DNA of 7,134 nt from Pseudomonadota bacterium (GCA_021782065.1 JAJXVQ010000060.1:1-7134); one strand, 5' to 3'; counted from the first letter of the stretch, positions 1-6,796 are shown. Made by a program: numbers and translations. Notes: a model not told the origin generated them from the sequence alone.

Positions 1-800
1 CATCCCCTGCTCAAAGGATTGTGCAGTGACCCAGGCAAAGCATACACCTGGCGTCCTTCATTCAAGGCGAAACGAGCCGTGATCAACGAGCCACTTTGCA
101 GTGTAGCTTCTATTACCAATACCCCCACTGCCAAACCGCTGATGATGCGATTGCGTGCCGGAAAATACTGTGGCAAGGGTGGCGTAGAAGGTGGATATTC
201 AGAGACCAATAAACCTGTCTGCACAATATCATCGCCCAACCTTTGGTGACGCTTAGGATAAATGCTTTTTAAGCCCGTGCCTAAGACCGCGATTGTTTGC
301 CCCTTAGCCTCTAAAGCGCCGCTATGCGCTACACCATCAATGCCTTGCGCTAAACCACTGGTAATCACCCACCCTAAAGCCGCCAATCCGCGCGCAAAAT
401 GCCTGGCCCATTCACACCCCGTGATAGTGGGGTTACGACTACCCACAATCGCCAATTGCGGTCTGTGTAATAACTCGCTGCGGCCTTGTAAGAATAATAG
501 CTTCGGCGGTACATGGATAGTCTTGAGCAATTCGGGATACAGCGCATCTTCGGCAAAACAAATTTGGCAATGACTACTGCTATCTTGCCAAGATAGGCAT
601 TCATCTATGAGCGCCCAAGGTAAGGTGGTTAAATAATCCATGGTGCTGGGATTTAAGGCCAAACTTCGCCACAAACGCATACCACCATTGATGAATTCCT
701 CGGCAGCTAGACCTTTTTTTGCGATCCCCTGCCAAGACCGCAAAGACAAACCCGGAGCCAAAGCTACCGCTAAGCGCGCTTTTAGAGCTGTATGATCCAT
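1..800 (-). CDS. dprA: DNA-processing protein DprA (Smf), C-terminal part beyond the left edge
   Basis: DprA binds incoming single-stranded DNA in the cytoplasm and loads RecA during natural transformation. The frame is open from an ATG at 800 down to the left edge, giving 266 codons; the family is usually about 360-380 residues, so roughly 100 are outside the window. Visible motifs (ATG as residue 1) are the Rossmann-fold entry IVGSR (118-122), SGLAQGID (148-155), QTIAVLGTGL (168-177), SEYPP (200-204), FPARNRIISGL (213-223), VIEA (229-232), SGSL (236-239) and ALPGSLHNPLSRG (254-266), all diagnostic of DprA. Residues 1-100 form the variable N-terminal region. An in-frame stop at 831-833 makes the ATG at 800 the only plausible ATG start, although no strong ribosome binding site precedes it. 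It lies 111 bases downstream of lgt on the same strand with no clear terminator between, so it may be co-transcribed. The visible part has no frameshift or stop. Confidence 0.95.
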   Translation of the reverse strand, partial: MDHTALKARLAVALAPGLSLRSWQGIAKKGLAAEEFINGGMRLWRSLALNPSTMDYLTTLPWALIDECLSWQDSSSHCQICFAEDALYPELLKTIHVPPKLLFLQGRSELLHRPQLAIVGSRNPTITGCEWARHFARGLAALGWVITSGLAQGIDGVAHSGALEAKGQTIAVLGTGLKSIYPKRHQRLGDDIVQTGLLVSEYPPSTPPLPQYFPARNRIISGLAVGVLVIEATLQSGSLITARFALNEGRQVYALPGSLHNPLSRG

Positions 801-911
801 TATTGAATAAAACCAAAAAATTAGAGTTTTTTATTATTTCATACATTTTATATAAATGCAATTTTACCTTTCTAATTTTAATCCTCTTTTCCCCTTTAAG
901 CGCCCAAGCTT

Positions 912-1697
912 TTACTGAATGGACCTAATATGCGCATACCTCCACAGAATAACGCCCAAAATAACCATTGGAAAGGTTAACAATTGCCCCATGGTCAACC
1001 AATGAAAGGCAATAAAGCCCAGTTGCACATCCGGCATGCGGAAGAATTCGCAAAAGATACGCGCCACGCCATAACCTACTAAAAATAAGGCCGATACCGC
1101 CATGCGTGGAGGCTTAAGGCTAGAGTACCACCACAATAAGCAAAATAAAGCCACACCCTCTAATAAAAACTCATATAATTGTGATGGATGCCGCACAAAG
1201 GGGCCGCCGGTCGGAAAAACCATGCCCCAGGGTACGTTGGTCACTCTGCCCCATAATTCCCCATTGATAAAATTACCGAGCCGCCCAAAGCCTAAACCTA
1301 TGGGAACGACTGGAGCAATAAAATCCATCACCACCATAAAGGCCTTGTGATATTTACGACAAAACAACCAACACGCTGCTAATACCCCTAAGAGGCCACC
1401 GTGAAATGACATTCCTCCCTGCCACACTTTTAATATATTCAAGGGCGCCTGCCAGATGAGGGCTGTGTCATAAAATAAGATGTAGCCTAAACGTCCGCCA
1501 ATAACTACGCCTAAAGCGGCATAAAAAATAAGATCCGATACTTCTTCTTTAGAAAAGCCATAATCCTGATCGCGGCAGCGCCTGTGCAATAACCACCAGC
1601 CCAAGGAAATACCTAATAAATACATTAAGCCATACCACCGCACTGCCAGCGGTCCTATGTTTAATATGATGGGATCAATCTGTGGATAATGGATCAT
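912..1697 (-). CDS. lgt: Prolipoprotein diacylglyceryl transferase Lgt
   Basis: Lgt is an inner-membrane enzyme that moves the diacylglyceryl group of phosphatidylglycerol onto the lipobox cysteine of prolipoproteins, the first step of lipoprotein maturation. The 261-residue product has the usual size and several hydrophobic segments (about 20-37, 55-76, 100-113, 123-137, 178-191, 201-217, 236-252). It carries the family signature GRLGNFINGELWGR at 138-151, the WQGGMSFHGG loop at 92-101 with the conserved His, FVRHPSQLYE at 167-176, and RIFCEFFRMPD at 213-223, which belongs to the conserved C-terminal Arg region. The start ATG directly follows the TAA of the upstream permease gene (TAAATG, no spacing). 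An AAGGA ribosome binding site (1706-1710) lies 8 bases before it inside that gene, so translation is probably coupled. In E. coli lgt is followed by thyA; here the next gene is dprA. The gene looks intact and functional. Confidence 0.97.
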   Translation of the reverse strand: MIHYPQIDPIILNIGPLAVRWYGLMYLLGISLGWWLLHRRCRDQDYGFSKEEVSDLIFYAALGVVIGGRLGYILFYDTALIWQAPLNILKVWQGGMSFHGGLLGVLAACWLFCRKYHKAFMVVMDFIAPVVPIGLGFGRLGNFINGELWGRVTNVPWGMVFPTGGPFVRHPSQLYEFLLEGVALFCLLWWYSSLKPPRMAVSALFLVGYGVARIFCEFFRMPDVQLGFIAFHWLTMGQLLTFPMVILGVILWRYAHIRSIQ

Positions 1698-2531
1698 TTA
1701 TAGTATCCTTGCAAAAAAAGATATTAGCGCCATGACTACCCCATAGATCATATCAGTGCCGATTAAAAACAACAGAGCGGCAAAAATGCGGCGTATCAGT
1801 TTTACTTCTAAACGCATCGCCAACCGTACCCCTACAGGAACCAAAAGAATGCACGGCAATACCAAACCCAATAGGGCTGGCCAGTAGACATAACCAATGC
1901 TGTCTTTAGGCATCGCTAAATTGCTGGGTGTAGATAACATCAATAGGATTACGCCCGTTAAGGCTACCGGGAAAGTGCAGACGGATGCCGTAGCAATGGC
2001 ATGGCGTAAAGGCACATTACAGCGATTAAAATAAGGTACCAATAAGCTACCGCCCGACACACCCAGCAAAATGCATAAAACACCTATAATGGTGCTCACT
2101 ACATTTAAATGCATCCCTTCGGGCATGATTCTGTTTTTAACTTGCTTCTTAGGAAATGCCATGGACCAAGAAACGAATAACACAAAAAAGCCGAAGAATA
2201 ATTGCAATGCTTTGCTGGGAATATGTTTAGCAATAAAGATTCCCAATAAAGCCCCCATTATTAACCCTATTAACATTTTACGTACCAACGGCCACTGTAC
2301 ATTGCCATAACGGTGGTGATTGAAACCAGACACCAATGACGAACACACGACTAAGCCTAAAGAAGTTGCCACCGCAGCATGCATGAGTATCTGATGAGAA
2401 ACCCCTACTTCTGGCAATTGCCACACTAAAAAAGGCAAGACTATAATGGCGCCACCCAAACCTAATAATCCGGCTATTACCCCTACTAAAGCGCCTACTA
2501 CGGTGTACAGTGCAATAAAATGCAGAATCAT
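1698..2531 (-). CDS. TauE/SafE (TSUP, DUF81) family membrane permease
   Basis: This is a predicted inner-membrane transporter of the sulfite exporter TauE/SafE family, whose characterised members move sulfite, sulfoacetate or other small organic anions. The substrate here cannot be told from sequence. The 277-residue protein has about eight hydrophobic segments (roughly 5-38, 50-69, 86-102, 108-126, 142-168, 184-200, 214-236, 247-273). It shows the two-fold internal repeat of the family: AGLLGLGGAIIVLPFL (20-35) at the start of the first half and LLGVSGGSLLVPYF (155-168) at the start of the second. Its ATG overlaps the stop of the upstream VIT-type gene as ATGA (2528-2531), and its own TAA touches the lgt ATG, so it sits in a translationally coupled set. 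A TauE-like permease between ptsP and lgt also occurs in pseudomonads, so its position looks ancestral. No defects are visible. Confidence 0.9.
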   Translation of the reverse strand: MILHFIALYTVVGALVGVIAGLLGLGGAIIVLPFLVWQLPEVGVSHQILMHAAVATSLGLVVCSSLVSGFNHHRYGNVQWPLVRKMLIGLIMGALLGIFIAKHIPSKALQLFFGFFVLFVSWSMAFPKKQVKNRIMPEGMHLNVVSTIIGVLCILLGVSGGSLLVPYFNRCNVPLRHAIATASVCTFPVALTGVILLMLSTPSNLAMPKDSIGYVYWPALLGLVLPCILLVPVGVRLAMRLEVKLIRRIFAALLFLIGTDMIYGVVMALISFFARIL

Positions 2532-3262
2532 GTGGCCCCCAATCCTCGTAACAATACGCCTACACCATACGCCAGTACAGCTGCAACGGAGCCTATGGCC
2601 AAGGTTGCCAGCGCGGATTTATACATGGGCTCAATAGAGACCAAACTTTTCATAGCGCCTACAATTAGAAAAACAATGCCTACCGATAACATAGACCAGA
2701 GAAAGGGATTAGATACGGCCAATAAAAATGGCACTAAGGGGCACAAGCCACACAGCATAAAGGATAAAAATGTAGCCCAAGCGGATTTCCAAGGCGATCG
2801 CAATACAGGACTTAGTCCATATTCCTCTTGCATCATCGTTTCTACCCAACGATCTTCATCCGCCGTGATCAATTCTACAGTTTTTTCTAAGGCTATGCCA
2901 GAAAATCCTTTATGCCTATAAATTTGCCGCACTTCTTCTGCTTCACCCTGCGGAATATGCCGGACTTGCTGACGTTCATAATGTTCGTAAAAATCATATT
3001 CATCTTTTTCTGAACGCGTGCCCAAATAGTTTGCGGCTGCCATGGAAAAGCCATCGGCAATCACGTTGGCAAAACCTAAGATAAGAATAACGCTGGTTGC
3101 CAAATGTGCCCCTTTTACCCCAGAGATTATAGCAAAAGTAGTTACAGCGCCATCGATGCCGCCGTAGATCCAGTCGCGTAAATAATTACGTTTAGGTTTA
3201 ATGGATAAACGCTCTTGTATATCGTCCGCCTCATGGCTATGTTCTATATTTTTCTTTATCAT
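2528..3262 (-). CDS. VIT1/CCC1 family Fe2+/Mn2+ transporter
   Basis: The product is a predicted membrane transporter of the VIT/CCC1 family, which exports iron(II) or manganese(II), in eukaryotes into vacuoles. With the start chosen here it has 244 residues. The N-terminal part has the family's first transmembrane motif IYGGIDGAVTTFAIISG (32-48, conserved Asp37) and LGFANVIADGFSMAAANYLG (62-81, Met74). A charged cytoplasmic helical region follows (83-150) with many Glu and the WVETMMQEE motif (139-147), typical of the metal-binding domain. Three further hydrophobic segments lie at about 160-183, 188-206 and 216-238. The frame extends to an ATG at 3307, but that part overlaps the dead ptsP tail. 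The ATG at 3262 has a GAGGAA ribosome binding site 3 bases upstream and fits the family better. It overlaps the downstream permease gene by 4 bases (ATGA). The N-terminal segment has several His and Glu residues that could also bind metal (inference). Confidence 0.9.
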   Translation of the reverse strand: MIKKNIEHSHEADDIQERLSIKPKRNYLRDWIYGGIDGAVTTFAIISGVKGAHLATSVILILGFANVIADGFSMAAANYLGTRSEKDEYDFYEHYERQQVRHIPQGEAEEVRQIYRHKGFSGIALEKTVELITADEDRWVETMMQEEYGLSPVLRSPWKSAWATFLSFMLCGLCPLVPFLLAVSNPFLWSMLSVGIVFLIVGAMKSLVSIEPMYKSALATLAIGSVAAVLAYGVGVLLRGLGAT

Positions 3263-3265
3263 CGT

Positions 3266-3271
3266 TTCCTC
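3266..3271 (-). promoter_or_regulatory. Ribosome binding site deciding the VIT-type transporter start
   Basis: On the minus strand GAGGAA lies 3 bases before ATG 3262 (GAGG core to ATG, 5 bases). This favours that start over the in-frame ATG at 3307, which lies within the coding sequence of the ptsP relic and would add 15 Arg-rich residues without family support. Confidence 0.7.
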
Positions 3272-3278
3272 GCCCGAA

Positions 3279-3577
3279 TTAACCCGCCTCCTCCAACAAC
3301 TTTTCAACTTCTCTGCGGATTAGGGCGGTATTGTTCAACACTAATACACGCTGCACCCATGCTTTAGCACATTCATTACGGTATAGTACGTATAATCCAC
3401 TTAATACGCAACAGAATACCCGCATTCATACTCATCAGAGCATACTGCTAGCGCTTCAGATCGATCCAATAAATTCGACACAGATGCGCTTGCATAGCCT
3501 CACGCACGCAACGATGGGCAATGCACTAGGTCAATCGCCAGCCAAATCGATTTCTTGCGCAATATGCCACAATACGG
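3279..3577 (-). pseudogene. ptsP: Relic of ptsP (PTS-Ntr enzyme I), internally deleted and frameshifted
   Basis: Intact PtsP is a cytoplasmic phosphoenolpyruvate-protein phosphotransferase of about 750 residues: a GAF domain, then the enzyme I domains, feeding phosphate to NPr in the nitrogen-PTS. Here about 300 bases remain, in shifted frames. Reading from the rppH side: LWHIAQEIDLAGD (3572-3534) resembles the family's first helix. After a frame change, VREAMQAHLCRIYWID (3507-3460) resembles the next GAF helix and strand (family type: V..AM....CS.YL.D). Then MSMNAGILLRIKWIIRT (3435-3385) matches the C-terminal enzyme I motif around LSMN...RIKW.IR. After another frame change, AKAWVQRVLVLNNTALIRRE (3368-3309) and VEKLLEEAG then TAA (3308-3279) match the C-terminal helices. 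About 2 kb is missing, with the junction near 3459-3439. Position supports the call: ptsP follows rppH in E. coli and Pseudomonas. The match is from memory of the family, not an alignment. Confidence 0.8.
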
Positions 3578-4072
3578 CTAACATGGGGGTTCATCCAACA
3601 CAAATGGTGCAAAGTTTTTAAGGGCCTTAATATAAACCTTCTGTTTAAAGGCAATAACATGTTTAATGGGATACCAATATGATACCCAACGCCAATTGTC
3701 GAATTCTGCTTTATGGCCGGGTTGTTCTAGGCTGATATGTGTGTCGTCTGCCAATAACTTTAACAAAAACCATTTTTGCTTCTGCCCTATGCATAAGGGC
3801 CTAGAATGATAACGAATTAAGTCTTGTGGCAAACGATAATACAACCAGCGATCGGTGACGCTGATGATTTTTACATCGGTCTCTTTCAGTCCTACTTCCT
3901 CGTTCAATTCGCGAAACAAAGTTTGTTCCAGCGTCTCTCCTGGATGGACACCGCCCTGCGGAAATTGCCATGCCTCCTGTCCACACCTTTTCGCCCATAA
4001 TACCTTTTTATCCGCATTGACGATGATAATACCCACATTCGAGCGAAAACCGCGCCGGTCGATGATAGCCAT
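3578..4072 (-). CDS. rppH: RNA pyrophosphohydrolase RppH (Nudix family)
   Basis: RppH removes pyrophosphate from the 5' end of triphosphorylated transcripts, producing the monophosphate end that stimulates RNase E cleavage. The 164-residue product has the complete Nudix box, G40-x5-E46-x7-R54-E55-L56-x-E58-E59-x-G61-L62, with the metal-binding glutamates present. It also has the RppH-specific surroundings: [10 protein letters not shown] (8-17), WQFPQGG (35-41), [13 protein letters not shown] (92-104) and [13 protein letters not shown] (123-135), close to the E. coli protein. The basic C-terminal tail of E. coli RppH (176 residues) is missing here; the protein ends shortly after the conserved FAPFV region, which is within family variation. 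The ATG at 4072 aligns with the family start, but only a weak ribosome binding site is seen. Its stop lies directly before the ptsP relic, keeping the ancestral rppH-ptsP order. It is first in the minus-strand block and divergent from the acyl-CoA dehydrogenase gene. Confidence 0.96.
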   Translation of the reverse strand: MAIIDRRGFRSNVGIIIVNADKKVLWAKRCGQEAWQFPQGGVHPGETLEQTLFRELNEEVGLKETDVKIISVTDRWLYYRLPQDLIRYHSRPLCIGQKQKWFLLKLLADDTHISLEQPGHKAEFDNWRWVSYWYPIKHVIAFKQKVYIKALKNFAPFVLDEPPC

Positions 4073-4319
4073 GTCGTTATTTCATATTATTTGATTGAAT
4101 AGAACTATCGTACTGCAAAGCCAGGGTCTAATACAAGGCATGGTTAAAAAATGGGCTAATTTGAGACGGAAAGACTTAGTTGTATAGAAAAACGGTTCTT
4201 TATGCGGCAAACAACCCGCGCGTGGAATTGCTACAACACAGAAATACATACCCGTGTCGCATTTTACCTCCAATCCCGCTACAATAAGCTATTGCTATAG
4301 CGTATAAGGTTTTTAAATC
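4073..4319. promoter_or_regulatory. Divergent intergenic region between rppH and the acyl-CoA dehydrogenase gene
   Basis: These 247 bases separate two divergent transcription units, so promoters for both are expected here (inference). On the plus strand the best -10 candidate is TACAAT (4280-4285), 34 bases before the start codon, but no good -35 hexamer lies 16-18 bases upstream. A weak ribosome binding site, AAGG (4306-4309), precedes ATG 4320. On the minus strand the DNA next to rppH is AT-rich with no convincing consensus pair. Short open frames here show no coding character, and no tRNA or strong hairpin was found. Confidence 0.4.
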
Positions 4320-5465
4320 ATGGATTTTCGCTTAACTCCAGAACAAATTGCCATGCAAGATATGGTCTTTGATTTCATGCAAGAACAAATGATGCCACAG
4401 GCAGCACTCTGGGATGAAAAAAACATCTTTCCCAAAGAAGTGTTACGTCATGCGGCACAATTGGGTTTGGCCGGTATTTGTATTGCCAGTGATGTAGGCG
4501 GCAGCGAATTAACGCGTTTAGATTACGTTTTGATTTTCCAGATCTTGGCCAAGGCCTGCCCCTCCACCGCTGCTTATTTGTCTATACACAACATGGTAAC
4601 TGGTTTGATTGACCGTTTTGGATCAGAAGCACAACGCCAGCGTTTTGTTCCGAAATTAACATCCCTAGAACATTTCTCAAGTTATTGTTTAACAGAACCT
4701 TCTACGGGATCCGATGCTGCCAATCTTAAAACCACCGCTACACGCAACGGGGATCAGTATGTTTTAAATGGTAGTAAAGCTTTTATATCGGGCGCGGGCG
4801 TTAGTGAGATCTACCTTTGCATGGTGCGTACTGGGGAAGAAGGTGCTAAAGGGATTAGTTGCATCGTCGTAGAAAAAGATACGCCTGGTTTTTCAATGGG
4901 TAAAAAGGAAGTGAAATTAGGTTGGCACAGTCAACCCACAGCCATGTTGTTCTTTGAAAACTGTCGTGTACCTATAGAAAACCGCATTGGCGAAGAAGGC
5001 CAGGGTTTTAACATTGCTTTATCTGCTTTAAACAATGGTCGTTTAGGCATAGCCGCTTGTTCTCTAGGCGGTGCTACACAGTGCTTCGATCTAACGCGCC
5101 GCTACACGCATGAACGAGAACAATTTAAACAACGCCTAAATGAGTTCCAAAGCATTCAATTTAGGTTGGCTGATATGTATACTCAACTGGAGGCGGCACG
5201 CTTAGCGGTTTATCGCGCGGCCTGTTCTTTGGATGCAAAAGACAGTAAGGCGCCTGTCTATGTGGCCATGGCAAAGCAACTGGCCACGGATACCAGTTTT
5301 ACTGTGTGTAATGAGGCGCTACAGTTACACGGCGGTTATGGGTATTTACGCGAGTATCCTATAGAACGGTATCTGCGCGATCTGCGCGTGCATCAAATTT
5401 TAGAGGGCACGAATGAGATCATGCGGGTTATTATTGCCAAAGATTTATTACGTGAGATGGAGTAA
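4320..5465 (+). CDS. Acyl-CoA dehydrogenase, isobutyryl-CoA dehydrogenase (ACAD8)-like
   Basis: This is an FAD-dependent, soluble acyl-CoA dehydrogenase that introduces the alpha,beta double bond into an acyl-CoA and passes electrons to electron transfer flavoprotein. The 381-residue length is typical. The N-terminal helical domain (about 1-115) leads to the flavin/substrate loop YCLTEPSTGSDAA (122-134) and the beta-domain with LNGSKAFISGAG (149-160). The C-terminal helical domain has RYTHEREQF (261-269), LQLHGGYGYLREYPIERYLRD (334-354) and HQILEGTNEIMR (358-369). Glu362 is in the position of the catalytic base in this branch. Several stretches, especially KGISCIVVEKDTPGFSMGKK (177-196), GWHSQPT and ACSLGGA, resemble mammalian ACAD8, so isobutyryl-CoA (valine breakdown) or another short branched acyl-CoA is the likeliest substrate (inference). 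It is the first gene of a two-gene operon; the enoyl-CoA hydratase starts 3 bases after its stop. No defects are seen. Confidence 0.92.
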   Translation: MDFRLTPEQIAMQDMVFDFMQEQMMPQAALWDEKNIFPKEVLRHAAQLGLAGICIASDVGGSELTRLDYVLIFQILAKACPSTAAYLSIHNMVTGLIDRFGSEAQRQRFVPKLTSLEHFSSYCLTEPSTGSDAANLKTTATRNGDQYVLNGSKAFISGAGVSEIYLCMVRTGEEGAKGISCIVVEKDTPGFSMGKKEVKLGWHSQPTAMLFFENCRVPIENRIGEEGQGFNIALSALNNGRLGIAACSLGGATQCFDLTRRYTHEREQFKQRLNEFQSIQFRLADMYTQLEAARLAVYRAACSLDAKDSKAPVYVAMAKQLATDTSFTVCNEALQLHGGYGYLREYPIERYLRDLRVHQILEGTNEIMRVIIAKDLLREME

Positions 5466-5468
5466 ACA

Positions 5469-6251
5469 ATGTCATATCAAAATGTATTGACCGATTTAGG
5501 TCAAGACGGGATCTTAAGCATTACCTTAAACCGCGCCGATAAATTAAACGCATTAAGCGCCGAGTTATTGGAAGAATTGTTACACGTTATCGGCCAGGCG
5601 CAAAAAGACAGCCAAACCTATAGCCTATTGATAACCGGTGCGGGAAAAGCGTTTTGTGCCGGTGCAGACATACGTCGCTTAGCCGAGTTAGATGCTAACA
5701 GTGCGTATGACTTTGCGCGTCATGGACAACATGTTTTTGACCGCTTAGAAAATTTAGATAAACCCTCATTAGCTGCCGTCAATGGTTTTTGTTTGGGTGG
5801 TGGTTGTGAATTGGCCATGTCAGCCACATTGCGTTTTGCGAGCCTTGAAGCACGTTTTGCGCAACCCGAAGTTAAATTAGGGGTTATTCCTTGTTTTGGC
5901 GGCACACAACGTTTACCGCGTTTAGTGGGCAAAGGTCGCGCGCTAGATATGTGTTTATCGGGCCGCACTGTAGCCGCTGAGGAAGCACATGCTTGGGGTT
6001 TGGTGAATGCCTTACACTCTGCAGATACTTTATTATTGGCCGCTAAAGAGTATTTACGACAATTACGACACTTAGCGCCTATAGCATTACGACGTACCAT
6101 GGAAGCTATTCATCAAGGTTACGATTTACCCCTAACCGATGCGCTGCAATTAGAAGCCCTATTGTTCGCACAAAGTGCAGCGACTAAAGACAAAGCAGAG
6201 GGAGTGTCCGCATTTTTAGAAAAGCGCGCCGCAAAATTTGTGGGAAAATAG
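5469..6251 (+). CDS. Enoyl-CoA hydratase/isomerase (crotonase) family protein
   Basis: A crotonase-fold hydratase that would add water across the 2,3 double bond made by the preceding dehydrogenase. The 260-residue product has the usual length. It has an N-terminal SITLNRADKLNALS (17-30), the oxyanion-hole segment KAFCAGADI (60-68), the second oxyanion-hole and first catalytic-Glu region NGFCLGGGCELAM (105-117, Glu114), and the second catalytic-Glu segment AQPEVKLGVIPCFGGTQRLP (131-150, Glu134). Having both glutamates, at the rat enoyl-CoA hydratase positions 144 and 164, supports true hydratase activity rather than isomerase only. LSGRTVAAEEAHAWGLVN (163-180) and a C-terminal helical region complete the fold. 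A GGAG ribosome binding site (5459-5462), inside the end of the upstream gene, lies 6 bases before the ATG, so the pair is co-transcribed. The acyl substrate cannot be fixed from sequence; methacrylyl-CoA would fit the partner enzyme. Transcription ends at the hairpin just downstream. Confidence 0.93.
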   Translation: MSYQNVLTDLGQDGILSITLNRADKLNALSAELLEELLHVIGQAQKDSQTYSLLITGAGKAFCAGADIRRLAELDANSAYDFARHGQHVFDRLENLDKPSLAAVNGFCLGGGCELAMSATLRFASLEARFAQPEVKLGVIPCFGGTQRLPRLVGKGRALDMCLSGRTVAAEEAHAWGLVNALHSADTLLLAAKEYLRQLRHLAPIALRRTMEAIHQGYDLPLTDALQLEALLFAQSAATKDKAEGVSAFLEKRAAKFVGK

Positions 6252-6252
6252 C

Positions 6253-6290
6253 TGGATCTGTGCCACCGCGCACTGGTCCAAGTATTTTTT
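6253..6290 (+). terminator. Rho-independent terminator of the dehydrogenase/hydratase operon
   Basis: It starts 2 bases after the hydratase stop. Arms TGGATC (6253-6258) and GTGC (6260-6263) pair with GCAC (6270-6273) and GGTCCA (6275-6280), with one T-T mismatch, one G-T pair and a six-base loop (CACCGC). AGTA and then six T residues (6285-6290) follow. The position, GC-containing stem and T-tract fit an intrinsic terminator. Confidence 0.85.
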
Positions 6291-6388
6291 ACCCGCATAA
6301 AGATACCCGATTTAATCTAGCTTGCAGTCGCATCCTTTTCCAAATGATTGGGCTTGGATCTATAGGCCTAGGGCGGGTAGATCTTGCT

Positions 6389-6787
6389 CTAATGGCGTGA
6401 ACCTAAATCCCTATCTGATTTTTCTCCTTTGATAAGATGAGTTAGTTCGTCACACAAAACGACTTTTTTATTTTTAATCTTAAATAATGCATTTACCTGA
6501 GCTTCAATGACACCACCGTCCTTTTTAATCCCGCTAACAAGATGGACGGTAGCAACTGTATCTCCCTCTACAATAATATACTTAAAAGTTACTTTAGCCG
6601 ATTTCATAACATTTTTCTGCGTTTTCATATGCGCAATAAAACCATTATAGTCCAATGTTTTTCCGTCTACATATTGAATGTAATCTTGAGAAAAATAGTG
6701 GGCATATGTTTCTTCTGTAGCATCCATATTCTCAACCGTATTTTTAAAAATTTCTTTTACAAATTTTTTTGTCTCATCGGGTGCCAT
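6389..6787 (-). CDS. NTF2-like / SnoaL-like domain protein, function unknown
   Basis: A 132-residue soluble protein with no signal peptide or membrane segment. The pattern of N-terminal helices (about 1-34), a YFSQDYIQYVDGKTLDYNGF segment (31-50), then strands KVTFKYIIVEGDTVATVHLV (65-84), EAQVNALFKIKNKKVV (95-110) and CDELTHLI (112-119) is that of the alpha+beta NTF2-like (SnoaL-like) cone fold. The acidic-basic tail GEKSDRDLGSR (121-131) occurs, as I recall, in bacterial proteins annotated as NTF2 family. The fold is used by many small enzymes and ligand binders, so no reaction can be assigned. A GGAG ribosome binding site (6797-6800) lies 9 bases before the ATG. GC across 6421-6780 is about 32% by hand count, against about 45% in the neighbouring metabolic genes, suggesting later acquisition. 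It faces the acyl-CoA operon tail to tail; no clear terminator follows it. Confidence 0.82.
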   Translation of the reverse strand: MAPDETKKFVKEIFKNTVENMDATEETYAHYFSQDYIQYVDGKTLDYNGFIAHMKTQKNVMKSAKVTFKYIIVEGDTVATVHLVSGIKKDGGVIEAQVNALFKIKNKKVVLCDELTHLIKGEKSDRDLGSRH

Positions 6788-6796
6788 CTTTAATTT

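Noticed and set aside
898..911. Short hairpin AAGC/GCTT just after the lgt stop as a terminator.
   Set aside because: A 4-bp stem without a following T-tract is too weak to call.
719..928. Plus-strand open frame whose C-terminal part looks like a signal peptide with a SAQA cleavage site.
   Set aside because: Most of it is antisense to dprA, it has no ribosome binding site, and it ends about six residues after the supposed cleavage site.
3263..3307. Longer N terminus for the VIT-type transporter from ATG 3307.
   Set aside because: The added 15 residues overlap the ptsP relic's C-terminal codons, while ATG 3262 has a good ribosome binding site and agrees with the family start.
3331..3621. Plus-strand 96-codon open frame across the gap between rppH and the VIT-type gene.
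   Set aside because: It is antisense to the ptsP relic and the rppH 3' end, shows no motif and lacks a convincing ribosome binding site. The minus-strand ptsP reading explains the sequence better.
4082..4273. Minus-strand 63-codon open frame upstream of rppH.
   Set aside because: Its Cys-rich sequence has no recognisable motif, and it fills the region where the divergent promoters must lie.
5720..6100. Minus-strand 126-codon open frame rich in Lys, Arg and Ala.
   Set aside because: It is antisense to the enoyl-CoA hydratase gene, whose frame holds all family motifs.
6358..6383. Inverted repeat GATCTA...TAGATC as a possible terminator of the NTF2-like gene.
   Set aside because: The arms are only 6 bp with a 15-base gap, and no T-tract follows on the minus strand.
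6542..6793. Plus-strand open frame rich in Phe, Ile and Asn.
   Set aside because: It is the antisense of the AT-rich NTF2-like gene, whose own frame has a ribosome binding site and a recognisable fold pattern.
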